A DNA stretch of 35,269 bases from an uncultured Bacteroidales bacterium (GCA_934699135.1 CAKUVM010000015.1:1-35269); one strand, 5' to 3'; shown: positions 1-9,309, counted from the stretch's first letter. Notes: generated from the letters alone by a model not told the origin. Translations and numbers: made by a program.

Positions 1-1632
1 GTCTAAGATGTCGTGTATTTTTTGAGACAACTTGGCCTGCGGGCCCCCTATTTGGTTGGTGAGGTCTGTATATTCTTTTAGCAGTTTGGCTTTTTCCTCT
101 TCTTTGTCGTCAATCTCATGTTGGATGTCTTTTAGCCTGCTCAAGGCCTGTTCTTTCATCTCTACATTTCCCAACAGATTGTCGAGCGAACTCAGCAACT
201 CGTCATCAACAGTGTTCGTTTGCGTCCTTAGGCGACTTAGCTCTTCTTCGGTCTCTTTAAGTTTGCTGTCAATTTCTTTCAGCTCTTCTTGTCTCTTCGC
301 GTCAAGCTCTAATTTGTCTTGGATGTGTCTAGGAATTTGGGCGAGTTCTTCCTGCTCACTTCCTCCCAAGGAAATGTTGAGGTTGCTTATTTCCTCCACA
401 CGCTTGCTCTTGAAAGGGGACTCTTCCACATGGCTTTGCTTCTTGCTTGCCTCTTGTGTACAGTGTGCCTTGTATTCAGCCAGTTTGTTAGCCATAAATT
501 CGTATGCGTCAGAACCTTCTGGGGCTTCACGCCCACAAACCTTGCAGACGTGGTCTCGGAGCATTTCCTCCATTGTGCTTTGGTTTGGCAGATACCAAGG
601 CAGTGGAGTCTTACCTCCTGGCAGACTTTCCTGAAATTGCTTTATGAGTTCATTCTTACCCTGCTGTTTTGTGAATTCGTGGTCCTGCTTGCGCTTACTT
701 TCGCTGAAAGCTGCGGCTTTGACCCTGAATTCTTCTAGGATTGGCTGAAATGCGCACAGGATCCAAAGTTTATCCAACAATGCCGTATTCTTGTCCGTCC
801 GTGAAATTAAACTTCTGCATTTGTCAGCGTTCTCTTTCAGCTTGCTTCTCTTGCTTTCCCATTCTTTGTATTTCTGGGCGGCTTCCTGATTCCCTTTTAT
901 CTTGTCTATGTTCTTGTCGTAGTTGGATATTGCTTTCTCTTTTATTCTCCTTTCCTTATTCATTTCATCCAGCTCCCTTGCCAACCGCTCAAGCAGACTT
1001 TGTAGTTCACTGGCTTTGTCTGATATTTTTTTATCGTTCCTGCAGTCTTGAGTATATGCCGAATTAGCCTTTTGCTCCATCTCTGATGCCAGTTCGGCTA
1101 TCTTGTCAAACTTTCTGACGCTAGAAAATTTATCAATCAGCTCCTTTAGCGCATTTTGGCTGTTAAGGACGTCTAGCTCCGCCTCTCCCTTGAACAGGCT
1201 GAATTTTTGAAGGAAGCTGTCGAAGCACCTGTCTATAAGTTCCTTGCCGCCTAGAGAGATGCGCTCACAGCCTGTGCTCTCATATCCTCTGAAAGAGCAT
1301 TCCCCCGGCCGTGCGTCCCCATTTGATAGAATCTCGAAAACAAAACTCTTTTCTACGAAGTAAGTGGTGTCGTTATGCTCAAACTCCATGGAGACGGACA
1401 GCTCGTCTCTCTCTCCTTGAGAGAGTTCGCTCTTGCGCTTCTCCGACACGTTGTGGGCGTTGTTGCCAGTGTTGGTGTTGCTGGTGTTCAGCAGCCATTG
1501 CAGTGCCTCGAAGAAAGTAGTCTTGCCGTCCCCGTTTTCGCCAATGATGAGCGTTAGGCCGTCTGAGAATTTGAATGTGTTCTCGCTGTAGTAACTGCGG
1601 AAGTTCTTTATCGTTACGCTATTGATTATCAT
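1..1632 (-). CDS. SMC/RecF-like zinc-hook ATPase of the Ssp defence operon (partial, SspH position)
   Basis: I read about 544 residues from the ATG at 1632 to the window edge with no stop, so the C-terminus is missing. The N-terminus begins MIINSVTIKNFRSYY, typical of RecF/SMC/DndD-type ATPases, followed by Walker A GENGDGKTT at residues 31-39. A long charged, Lys/Glu-rich stretch looks like coiled coil and is broken near residue 363 by CKVCG, a CxxC zinc hook as in Rad50-like proteins. The ABC signature and Walker B would lie off the window. Its start overlaps the previous stop as ATGA (1629-1632), implying translational coupling. By gene order it sits where SspH stands in sspBCD-sspFGH cassettes; DndD is the nearest functional analogue I know. 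The ATPase class is secure, the SspH equivalence is inferred from context. Confidence 0.75.
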   Translation of the reverse strand, partial: MIINSVTIKNFRSYYSENTFKFSDGLTLIIGENGDGKTTFFEALQWLLNTSNTNTGNNAHNVSEKRKSELSQGERDELSVSMEFEHNDTTYFVEKSFVFEILSNGDARPGECSFRGYESTGCERISLGGKELIDRCFDSFLQKFSLFKGEAELDVLNSQNALKELIDKFSSVRKFDKIAELASEMEQKANSAYTQDCRNDKKISDKASELQSLLERLARELDEMNKERRIKEKAISNYDKNIDKIKGNQEAAQKYKEWESKRSKLKENADKCRSLISRTDKNTALLDKLWILCAFQPILEEFRVKAAAFSESKRKQDHEFTKQQGKNELIKQFQESLPGGKTPLPWYLPNQSTMEEMLRDHVCKVCGREAPEGSDAYEFMANKLAEYKAHCTQEASKKQSHVEESPFKSKRVEEISNLNISLGGSEQEELAQIPRHIQDKLELDAKRQEELKEIDSKLKETEEELSRLRTQTNTVDDELLSSLDNLLGNVEMKEQALSRLKDIQHEIDDKEEEKAKLLKEYTDLTNQIGGPQAKLSQKIHDILD

Positions 1633-1853
1633 TCGATGTTTGTTGTTAGGTAGTTGCGGATGTTTTTATAGATCTCGTTTGGGCTTGCGTCCTCCTCCGA
1701 CTTCCTGATTATGATGGCTGTTGTATGAATCACCACGTTGCCACTTTTAAGGGCGTCCTCTACCGTGGTGATGTCAGATTCGCGGTATTTCCCAAATTCC
1801 ATTAACTTGGGTTCTCGAAGTACGGCTCCAAGTATTTTGTCTTCGTTTTGCAT
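1629..1853 (-). CDS. small 74-aa protein between helicase and SMC-like ATPase (SspG position)
   Basis: This short acidic ORF starts 12 bp after the helicase stop and ends in an ATGA overlap with the SMC-like ATPase gene, so it is translated as part of the operon. I recognise no domain, signal peptide or membrane segment. The sequence is a compact mix of hydrophobic beta-like stretches (VVIHTTAIIIRKS) and charged helices, suggesting a small alpha/beta fold. By position it matches the small middle gene of an SspFGH-type restriction module. DndE of Dnd systems is also a small partner of an SMC-like ATPase, but I see no sequence likeness to claim. The gene is well supported by its coupling; its function is unknown. 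Confidence 0.6.
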   Translation of the reverse strand: MQNEDKILGAVLREPKLMEFGKYRESDITTVEDALKSGNVVIHTTAIIIRKSEEDASPNEIYKNIRNYLTTNIE

Positions 1854-1865
1854 ATGCTCAGATTT

Positions 1866-4130
1866 TTATAGGATGCTCAATTTGTAGTAGTCTGCAATGT
1901 CTTCAAGCGCGGCGTATGCAAAGTCTGCGTTCTCTGACAGCCTGGCAAAGTCCCTGACTCTCCGAAGCTCGGCGTTGAGCAGGTTGCGCTCCATCTTGTA
2001 GCTCTCTGTGTCGCTCCCGACTTGCGGCGCGACCACAAGGTCGTGAATCACGGCATTTCGTTTATCCGTGTGGGTGCGTAGGATTCTGCCGCGCCGTTGG
2101 ATGAATTGGCGCGGATTGCCTGTGCTGGCGCAGAATATCGCGGTCTCGCTTCTGGGAATGTCCACACCCTCGTCTAGGCATTTCATAGATGTCAGGACTT
2201 CAAGCTCTCCCATGGCAAAACTTGCCAGTATTTTGCTGCGCTCTTTCGCATCAGATGTGAACATCCTCACCGTTGTTGTGGGGCTCACCTCTTTCACAAT
2301 TTGCGTGTATCGCCTTATGAGATTTAACTCATCTTGGTCGTCCTCAATGGTCTCTGTGGCGGAAAAGTCATTCGCCACACCGTCCGCTTTGTCCCCTTCT
2401 GGGGCATAGACGAGCGTGTATCGCAAGTTCCCTCTCTTTCGGTATAGCTCCGCCACTATATCTCGGAATGCGCTCTCCTTGCCAACCGCCTTGTGGACAA
2501 TTCTTTTGCGCTTCAACAGCAGAGCGGTGAGTATGCCGTCGTTGCCTGAGAAAGAATTTCGGCCGAAGTCATAGAACTTCACAAGCTGCCGGCTTATCTT
2601 CATGTACTCTTCTTGCTCTTCGTCTGTGAGGCTGACTAGGTGCGGGTAATAGTAGTAACGACAAAGGAATCCGTTTTCAATGGCTTTGGCCATAGGATAT
2701 TCGAACGTGTACTTGTCCTGGACCCCGAAGAACTCTTTCACTTTGCTGTCTCCCAGCTCGTCATACTGTCGGTCTGGAGTCGCGGAAAGCCCAATTCGTC
2801 GTTTGAAATTTATGTTGCCTAGCCGCTCCAATAGCCGCCCGCCGCCCATATTGTGCGCTTCATCTGCGATAAGCATATTTTTGTGAGACAATGCGTTGAT
2901 GGCCGTAGAAACTTCACTTCTGGCGAATGATGCATATGTTGATATGACGATATATGACAAGTTAGGATTGTGATTCTCACGCAGCTGTAATGTGGACAAG
3001 TCACTGCGCCAATTTTTCTCCTTGGAGCTGACTTTATACACGTGGCGGAAGTTGAACTTTTGGCACTCTGCCTCCCATTGCTCCACAAGAGTGAGCGTCG
3101 GCACCAGAATCACGGCCTTGTAGTACCCCCATTTCTTGAATATTTCAAGGAGGCAGTTTAATGCCGTAAGGGTCTTCCCGGTGCCTGTGGCCATGGCGAA
3201 AAGCCCGCATTGGCTCCCTTTCCAGTTCTGAAACGCTTGGCGCTGGTACTCTCTGGGGCCTTCCGGGTACGGGAAGTGTGGCCTCTCCTGTGAGTCTGTG
3301 GGTGTGTCATCATTAGCGTTCTCCAACTGTTTGAGTGCGGACAGCGTATGCTCGCGCGCACGGCCAAATATGTCTTTAATTGTCGGGGACAGAGTCTCCA
3401 TTTGCTCAGACTGGCTGTTAATGTCGCGTTCCTGCTCTAGCAATTGTTTGATGTCTTTGTTGTCGAACGAGTCTGCTATGCAGGTTCGAATATCTTGTGG
3501 GCTAAGGTAGTCCACCGTCTCATCACGCTCAAGAAAAGTGAGGTCGAAGTCTTCCTCTATGTCCTTGATCTTGAATGTGTCCGCCTCACCATCCCAACTA
3601 CAGAAGGCGGAAATGCTCTCACAGTTCTCAATGAGGGCGGCGCGGGAGAAGTTGCACGAGCCGTCGAATGCCACTTTGTCTCTCCCGTCACTGAAAATTC
3701 CACACTTTGTGTGCGCAATGCCATTTCTCCCGCGGGGAGTGATTATTTTAAGGTCTATGCGTTTGTTGCGAATCAGCCACGCCAGGCATTCGAAGAAATG
3801 CGTATCGCGTGAAGACAGTGTGCTTTTCAACCCCTTGATGTCATGAAGGTCGAACGCGGTCAGGATGTCGCGGGACATCCCTCTGGAGACAGACGTTTTG
3901 TCAGGTTCCGATAAGACATCGTTTATAATCAGCCTCATCCGTCCCCCGTTGTATAGGAAATAGGCAAAGCCGTCGCACAAGACGCTGATTGCGGATGAGG
4001 AGAAGAAGCCTAGCTTGAGGTCAAACTCCGTGGCGTTGCACAGCCCATCGGAGAAGAAGCCTATGGGCTCCCACAGGCTTCGCGACTTGAACCTGCGGCT
4101 GTCTGGCCAAATTATGTCTGTCTTTAGCAT
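1866..4130 (-). CDS. PLD-like nuclease domain fused to DEAD/DEAH-box helicase (SspF position)
   Basis: A 754-residue two-part protein. The N-terminal ~200 residues resemble a phospholipase-D-type phosphodiesterase: one HKD-like motif has H140 and K142 in HTKCGIF and then FDGSCNFS at 155-162. A linker of about 90 residues leads to a superfamily 2 helicase: Walker A ATGTGKT (314-320), DEAH in IADEAHNMGG (423-426), motif III GLSATPDR (about 448-454) and motif VI QRRGR (678-682), all intact. Such helicases translocate on or remodel DNA, and the PLD domain could cut it or only bind it. It starts 15 bp after sspD and is followed 12 bp later by the 74-aa gene. The position suggests the first gene of an SspFGH-like effector module. 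The domain calls are firm, the effector role is inferred. Confidence 0.8.
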   Translation of the reverse strand: MLKTDIIWPDSRRFKSRSLWEPIGFFSDGLCNATEFDLKLGFFSSSAISVLCDGFAYFLYNGGRMRLIINDVLSEPDKTSVSRGMSRDILTAFDLHDIKGLKSTLSSRDTHFFECLAWLIRNKRIDLKIITPRGRNGIAHTKCGIFSDGRDKVAFDGSCNFSRAALIENCESISAFCSWDGEADTFKIKDIEEDFDLTFLERDETVDYLSPQDIRTCIADSFDNKDIKQLLEQERDINSQSEQMETLSPTIKDIFGRAREHTLSALKQLENANDDTPTDSQERPHFPYPEGPREYQRQAFQNWKGSQCGLFAMATGTGKTLTALNCLLEIFKKWGYYKAVILVPTLTLVEQWEAECQKFNFRHVYKVSSKEKNWRSDLSTLQLRENHNPNLSYIVISTYASFARSEVSTAINALSHKNMLIADEAHNMGGGRLLERLGNINFKRRIGLSATPDRQYDELGDSKVKEFFGVQDKYTFEYPMAKAIENGFLCRYYYYPHLVSLTDEEQEEYMKISRQLVKFYDFGRNSFSGNDGILTALLLKRKRIVHKAVGKESAFRDIVAELYRKRGNLRYTLVYAPEGDKADGVANDFSATETIEDDQDELNLIRRYTQIVKEVSPTTTVRMFTSDAKERSKILASFAMGELEVLTSMKCLDEGVDIPRSETAIFCASTGNPRQFIQRRGRILRTHTDKRNAVIHDLVVAPQVGSDTESYKMERNLLNAELRRVRDFARLSENADFAYAALEDIADYYKLSIL

Positions 4131-4145
4131 AAAGGAGGGGCTTGC

Positions 4146-5249
4146 TCAGATGAAACAATTGGCGCACATGACGTTGTCTTCCGCAAAAAGGTCGGCAAGG
4201 GTTGAGCTTTTTTGCTTGGCCTTGTTCTCTTCCTGTCGTTTGATAACGTCAAGTTTAATTTTGCGTATCCGCTCCGGTTTTATCAAATCGGCAAGGCTCT
4301 CCCCTTGGTTCCATGTGTAGCCGTTTTTCTCAAATTCCATAGCCTTGCGGAAAAGGTCGGGATGTTGCTCGTATAGCCATATCCACTCTATCTTCTGCTG
4401 AAAAAAGCAGAAGTAGCAACCCGACCTGCTTCGGCAGTAAGTCCCCACTTTCCCGTCAACGGAGAACGGTATTTCCTCGTAATAGGCAGGTACGCCCACG
4501 CCACTCTCGCGCAACAGTCTAAATATGTCTTCCTTGACCAGTAAGTCGTCATTGTCAAGCAGCGGGAAGTCATCCAACAGCCCTACGGGGTAGTCGGTCG
4601 TCTTTAAAAACTCAAAGACAGCGTGGTTGAACAGTTTTATGTCGTAGTCCAACAGGGCGTTTAACTTGTGAGAGTAGAAAAATCCTTTGCCCAACGGCCT
4701 CTCCAAAATTGCGCATAGGCCTTTGTCTATGTTGTTGTCACATAGAATTTTGTATATATCAATTAGCTGCTCTCTTGCTCCATTATGCAGCACCTTGTTT
4801 ATCACGTCTATGCTCCATATGTTTCTGCGGAAAGGAAATACCGCCTGAATGTTTGGCTTTGACGATATGTATCCATCCCTGTCTTCATCTCCTCTTATCC
4901 CTACATAAGACACGGCGCGGTCGTCTCCCACAAACTTTTCAAACTCAGCCAATTTCATCTTCTGTGTGCACCATCTGGCCTGAGGCGAAGGCAGGAATCC
5001 ACCGCAGGCTTTAAGGAAATGCTCAAAAGGTGTCGGCTCCGGACTTCCCTCGGCCGCCTTGAGTCTCACAATGTCGCCCAGGTATGCCGTAAGCCGGTCA
5101 ATCAGCAATTCCGTCTCGGCCAGTTCGCAGCCGGTGTCGGAGTTGTAGTACTCTATTTTGAGCAGGGGATACTTCTGCTTCAGGTAGATAGCGAGAGCTG
5201 CGCTGTCTTTTCCTCCCGAAATGCCCAATATGTGCCTCACCTTTGTCAT
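4146..5249 (-). CDS. sspD: SspD, DndC-like PAPS-reductase-fold sulfurtransferase
   Basis: This 367-aa protein has the PP-loop SGGKDS at residues 11-16 and a YYNSDTGCE segment, the ATP-pyrophosphatase fold shared by PAPS reductase, DndC and SspD. Four cysteines, C94 (RWCTQK) and C272, C278, C281 (YCRSRSGCYFC), match the layout of the [4Fe-4S] ligands expected in DndC-type proteins. In phosphorothioation this enzyme is thought to activate the DNA backbone and transfer sulfur supplied by a cysteine desulfurase. An extra CxxC pair (C362, C365) ends the protein. The gene overlaps sspC by the ATGA at 5246-5249 and lies 15 bp ahead of the helicase gene. The linkage to a DUF4007 protein and a large ATPase favours SspD over DndC or the BREX type 4 PAPS protein. 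Confidence 0.85.
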   Translation of the reverse strand: MTKVRHILGISGGKDSAALAIYLKQKYPLLKIEYYNSDTGCELAETELLIDRLTAYLGDIVRLKAAEGSPEPTPFEHFLKACGGFLPSPQARWCTQKMKLAEFEKFVGDDRAVSYVGIRGDEDRDGYISSKPNIQAVFPFRRNIWSIDVINKVLHNGAREQLIDIYKILCDNNIDKGLCAILERPLGKGFFYSHKLNALLDYDIKLFNHAVFEFLKTTDYPVGLLDDFPLLDNDDLLVKEDIFRLLRESGVGVPAYYEEIPFSVDGKVGTYCRSRSGCYFCFFQQKIEWIWLYEQHPDLFRKAMEFEKNGYTWNQGESLADLIKPERIRKIKLDVIKRQEENKAKQKSSTLADLFAEDNVMCANCFI

Positions 5250-8200
5250 GCCATCTTTTTTCTCAATACGTTCATAAGGGCGTATATATTGAGGTTGCGA
5301 TCTGCTGACAGCAACGCCTCTATCTGCGCTTCTAGGTTATGCGAACGGTCGCGCTCCTCTTCTGTCACTCTGTATTCCATGGCCTCCGAGACTGTGGAGT
5401 ACTGCTCGCACTCCCGAAACAAGAATATGAGGTTGTCTAGCAGGATGTCTTCTTGCTCGTCTCGGAGATGGTCCAGTGGCTGGCCAATGGCGGCGTAGCA
5501 GATGCTCTGGTACCACTGCTGCCTGTCATCAAACTCCGCTATGGCGTGTTTGTAGAAATTTCGCTGCTGCTCCGTCAAGAGGTGCTCTTTTACGCGCGCC
5601 AGCCGCTGCCTTATCTCAATTATGTAGTCGGAGTAGTCGCCGCTGCGTAGTCCAAGGCGCTCTATTAGTTGTCGTTCGATTCTGTCAATGAGCGCGCCGT
5701 AGCATGAGCGGAGTTCATCTAATGCTTTCTTGAGAGCCTGGCAGTAGTTCGATATGCCGTTTTCATTGCGAAGCGCACCTTGCCCATAGCCAAGGGCTTC
5801 TGGGAGATCTTCAAAAAATGTTTTCTCGGGGTCTTTGGCCTTTGACAAGACGTCTCGGAAGCGCAGGGTCATCACACTCCCAAATTTCCGCGTGTTTTTA
5901 GCGTAGAAGTTGAGCCGGTTGTAAAAGATGAAAAACGGTCTGACTGTCTCAATGAACTTGTCCCCTCTGATTTCTTTGAGTTCTTCTGCATTGAGCAGTT
6001 TCCTGTATTGGTTAAAGAAGTTTACCCTTATAGCGTCTTCTGAATAAGCCTTGATGGAGAAATCGGAAGGGCGTCTTTTCAGGAGCTCAAAAATTTCAAC
6101 GTTAACATTGGGCAAATAAGAGCCGTCACTCCCGAAAAGTGAATAGTCAAATTGCTTGATAAACAAGTATGTGGGAATCCAAAAGTCTAGGACACCCGAC
6201 TTTACCTTATATGGTTGGCTCGAAAGTGTCTTTATTAGGTCGGACACCTTACGTGGGGCTCTCTCAGTGCTTTGCAAAAACGCCTCGCTAGCTTCCCAAA
6301 GCGGCATTATGCTATCGTCTGTCGGACGATCAGTAAAACCATTCTCGCTATGCAGACCGGTAGTTTTGAGCAAGGTGTAGTATATGGTTTTTTCAGGTGG
6401 AAACTTATCCTTGTCAAAGCCAAGATCTTCCTCCTGATGGTTGGCAACCAGTGCTTGCAAGAATTTCACTCTGGCAGCCGATATGCTGCTGCTCAGCTTG
6501 TGTCGGTTTATAAGCTCGTTGTTGATGGTTGGGGCCTGGGGATATGCGTCTTCGCATGCCCTTGAAAGCAAGACATTGAAGTCTTTCCCCTTCTTGATGG
6601 CTACGACATCTCCGTGGTATAGCCATGTGACGCTGTCTCCGTGCGAGAAAAGTCCTTCTGTCAAATTTTGGCGCAGCAGGCTCTCCTCGTAGGTCTTTAG
6701 TTCCGCAATTTCGCCAAGCGCTACTTTGTCAGACTTGTCAATCAATACGGTACGCTCTATGTGGTCGTAGATGCTGATGTTGTGGAGGTGCGTTCGGATG
6801 TCTCCCGCTTCATTGAAAACAGCAAAGACTATGGCGTGCGAACATGATCCGCTGAACTCTTTTACTTTGCGCACAATGTCTTCGTCTGTTGAGAATATGA
6901 GTTCCACGTAGCCGTCTACTTCGTCAGTCGGTGCTATATCTTGTGGCTCATTGCACAATGAGTAACAGAAATTTCGAGGAGTCCCTTTGTTGTAGCTGCA
7001 CTCTTTGGCTGGTACCGTGTAGTCGCTCATATACTTGCGCAAGCCGTCTGCCAGGTTCGTCGGTTGTGGCACAACGGCGTGCGCCTTTGCGATCTCGGCC
7101 TCTATGTCAATGTCTGATCCCTCGTATAGAATCAGGTGCTTCTTATATTCTGCAAAGCGTATTATTTTCAAGCGTAGTAGCTCTTTCAACACGTCATCGG
7201 CATCCCGAATGCCCATTGCCAAGCGCATATATTCCGCAAAAACAGCTTGAGGCATGGAAAATGCCGCTCCTCCGAAGATGTTGAGCATCCCTATGGCTTT
7301 CACAGTCCTTACTGCTGCCGCCATCATATTGTCTCCACCCCAAGGTTCGGCCTCAACGCGGTCAATGGCCATAATGATGGCCCTCCAAGACATTGAGTCA
7401 AGGTTAGCCTCTTGAAGGCTGGAGTGGAAATTCTCCACGATGTAGTCGTAGACGAGAGACAGGTTGTATGTCTGGTCCGGAGTGCCGGCAAATTTGTTTA
7501 TTGAGCCTTCTCCATGCGAGTTGAGAAAAGAGAACAGCGAGCGTTCGTTTTGGCCGTATCTTTGGATTGCCCTGGTCAGAACAATTGCCGCCAGCGCGTC
7601 TAACGGCCAAAGGCGTCGCAGTGTCTGAGCGTCTATATACATTTCTGCGATATGGGCGTCTTTTGCCATTAGGCATAATGTTTCCGCTCGCTCGTCACTT
7701 GTGGCTTCTTTGCCGTGGAGTGTCTCTGCCGCCATATATAGCAGCTGCTCCACCGGCTCGGCAAATACAATTTCCTGAAACCTGCCTTTCACTTTCACCC
7801 ACTCGTTTCTCTGTGCTTGACAGAGGCGCGAGGCGTAAGCCCCAAAGTTTTGGTGGAGTGAGGTTATCAGAAGGATGTTTCGCTGCGGGGCGTTGGCGTA
7901 TTCGGCAAGCTGTTGCAAGAAATACAGCTCTTTTTCAGGGTTGCCCTTCGCCGCGTGCTCAAGTGCTTTGCCAAATTCGTCAATTACAATGACGAGCATT
8001 TTGTTCTGGCGCTTGAGCTTTTGGTAAAGATTGTTGAGCTTGTCTAGGGCGGAGTCCCCTTCTGATTTTTTAGCCAACCTTGCGTCTAGTTGAGCCTCCA
8101 AGCTGGCGTATTCGCCAACTACGTTGATAATGGTGAAGCCGGACACGTCTGCCAATGCTGCGGGGTTGCGCAGCAGCAAGGCTTCTTTTCCCATTTTTAG

Positions 8201-8395
8201 CATGTCTTGCTCCAATGTGAGCAGGAAACTCGACTTGCCGGTGCCGTATGTGCCTATGATGCAAAATGAGTGAATCCCGGACTGAAAGTGCCTAACGATG
8301 CTGCCGGTCGCCCTCGTCACGTTTGGTGTGACTATGTATCTAGCGCAGCCCGATTCTCCTGTCTCTATATTGGTGGAAAGGCTAAAATTTCCCAT
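5246..8395 (-). CDS. sspC: SspC, large P-loop ATPase of the phosphorothioation module
   Basis: A 1049-residue protein with Walker A GTYGTGKSS at residues 48-56, a Walker B with DEFGK (D139-E140, preceded by MLVIVI), and a sensor-like LLITSLHQNF further on. The rest is a long mostly alpha-helical region without a motif I recognise, consistent with the large AAA+-like ATPases of BREX (BrxC/PglY) and Ssp systems. It overlaps sspB upstream by 14 bp and sspD downstream by 4 bp, so the three proteins are probably made in fixed ratio. With SspB and SspD it would form the complex that places phosphorothioate on one strand at a specific site. The ATPase call is certain; SspC rests on the neighbour order DUF4007-ATPase-PAPS. 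Confidence 0.8.
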   Translation of the reverse strand: MGNFSLSTNIETGESGCARYIVTPNVTRATGSIVRHFQSGIHSFCIIGTYGTGKSSFLLTLEQDMLKMGKEALLLRNPAALADVSGFTIINVVGEYASLEAQLDARLAKKSEGDSALDKLNNLYQKLKRQNKMLVIVIDEFGKALEHAAKGNPEKELYFLQQLAEYANAPQRNILLITSLHQNFGAYASRLCQAQRNEWVKVKGRFQEIVFAEPVEQLLYMAAETLHGKEATSDERAETLCLMAKDAHIAEMYIDAQTLRRLWPLDALAAIVLTRAIQRYGQNERSLFSFLNSHGEGSINKFAGTPDQTYNLSLVYDYIVENFHSSLQEANLDSMSWRAIIMAIDRVEAEPWGGDNMMAAAVRTVKAIGMLNIFGGAAFSMPQAVFAEYMRLAMGIRDADDVLKELLRLKIIRFAEYKKHLILYEGSDIDIEAEIAKAHAVVPQPTNLADGLRKYMSDYTVPAKECSYNKGTPRNFCYSLCNEPQDIAPTDEVDGYVELIFSTDEDIVRKVKEFSGSCSHAIVFAVFNEAGDIRTHLHNISIYDHIERTVLIDKSDKVALGEIAELKTYEESLLRQNLTEGLFSHGDSVTWLYHGDVVAIKKGKDFNVLLSRACEDAYPQAPTINNELINRHKLSSSISAARVKFLQALVANHQEEDLGFDKDKFPPEKTIYYTLLKTTGLHSENGFTDRPTDDSIMPLWEASEAFLQSTERAPRKVSDLIKTLSSQPYKVKSGVLDFWIPTYLFIKQFDYSLFGSDGSYLPNVNVEIFELLKRRPSDFSIKAYSEDAIRVNFFNQYRKLLNAEELKEIRGDKFIETVRPFFIFYNRLNFYAKNTRKFGSVMTLRFRDVLSKAKDPEKTFFEDLPEALGYGQGALRNENGISNYCQALKKALDELRSCYGALIDRIERQLIERLGLRSGDYSDYIIEIRQRLARVKEHLLTEQQRNFYKHAIAEFDDRQQWYQSICYAAIGQPLDHLRDEQEDILLDNLIFLFRECEQYSTVSEAMEYRVTEEERDRSHNLEAQIEALLSADRNLNIYALMNVLRKKMA

Positions 8396-9242
8396 TCTTG
8401 TAGTAGTGGTCTAGGACGCTGTCGGGCGTCAGCTCATCAAGGAACTGAATTTGACGAATGCCCGCCGTGTCTGTGTAACGAATATGGGCCGGGTGCATGT
8501 CCTGCAATTGTACTAGCAGGTTGATGAGTTCCAAGTCTGTGAGGCAGAATATAATGCCTATGTCTTGGAGCGTGTCATAGTCTATGGTGCTTTCCTTTCC
8601 GCAATAAGTGAGAATGGCGAACAGTAATATATCTGGCGGAAGTTTTCGCTTGCCTTCTTTGTTGAATGCGTATTGCTTGCTGTCAGAAGACAGTCGCAAG
8701 AGGTTAAGCTCGGCCAGCAATGGCGGGTTTTCATCTGCCGCGCCACCACTCATATAGTTCATAAGCAGCACGTTGACATCTTTTGCCACGGTGTTCTCAT
8801 TGAAAGAGCCAGTCCTTGAGTTCTCCGCCATAATGCGCCTGACAAAGGCTATCACATGCTCTTTCCCGAAATTGGTGCGCTCTCGCTGAAAGTAGGAGAA
8901 GAACAAGCCATACAAAGTGGCCTCTCCCGTGTGGGTCAGCAAGAAGTGCAGGACCCATATTGTGCCATCGTCTTCAGCATAGGGGTCATAGCCGCACGCA
9001 GTGTCAAAAATGCGGCGGGCAATGCTTGTGGGCGAGTCTGCGGATGTCAGGCCAAATGCCCTCATCCAGAAGCGAATGGATGAGACCATATTTTTCCCTA
9101 CTCCTAGTTTGACCACGGCGTCGGCCTTGCAGAAGTCGTTCCCTCCTGCGGCAAAATCAAATCCCCTTTTTAGCCACAGCGTTTTGCAGGGGAATGATTC
9201 GTGTCCGGAAAATACATATTTCGAGGGTCGGGGCATTGTCAT
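8382..9242 (-). CDS. sspB: SspB, DUF4007 family (phosphorothioation nickase)
   Basis: The N-terminus carries FSGHESFPCKTLWLKRGFDF (residues 11-30), the hallmark of DUF4007, followed by a segment on alternation of helices and a C-terminal region ending DELTPDSVLDHYYKNGKF. SspB of the SspABCD system belongs to this family and is reported to nick DNA during single-strand phosphorothioation. I start at the ATG at 9242; a TTG one codon upstream of it (9245) and a second ATG at 9236 are in frame and cannot be excluded. It is the first gene of the operon and overlaps sspC by 14 bp. No nuclease motif is obvious to me by eye, so the nickase role is taken from the family. Confidence 0.82.
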   Translation of the reverse strand: MTMPRPSKYVFSGHESFPCKTLWLKRGFDFAAGGNDFCKADAVVKLGVGKNMVSSIRFWMRAFGLTSADSPTSIARRIFDTACGYDPYAEDDGTIWVLHFLLTHTGEATLYGLFFSYFQRERTNFGKEHVIAFVRRIMAENSRTGSFNENTVAKDVNVLLMNYMSGGAADENPPLLAELNLLRLSSDSKQYAFNKEGKRKLPPDILLFAILTYCGKESTIDYDTLQDIGIIFCLTDLELINLLVQLQDMHPAHIRYTDTAGIRQIQFLDELTPDSVLDHYYKNGKF

Positions 9243-9309
9243 CAAGTTCTCGCCATTGGGATGCGAAGTTGTTTTCTCGTCTCAAAAGTGTATCGCACTA
9301 TGAGCCGCG

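Noticed and set aside
1..9245. BREX type 4, DISARM or Dnd as the identity of the defence operon
   Set aside because: No PglZ or BrxL gene, no methyltransferase, and no DndB/DndE are visible; DUF4007 with a large ATPase and PAPS-fold protein favours Ssp.
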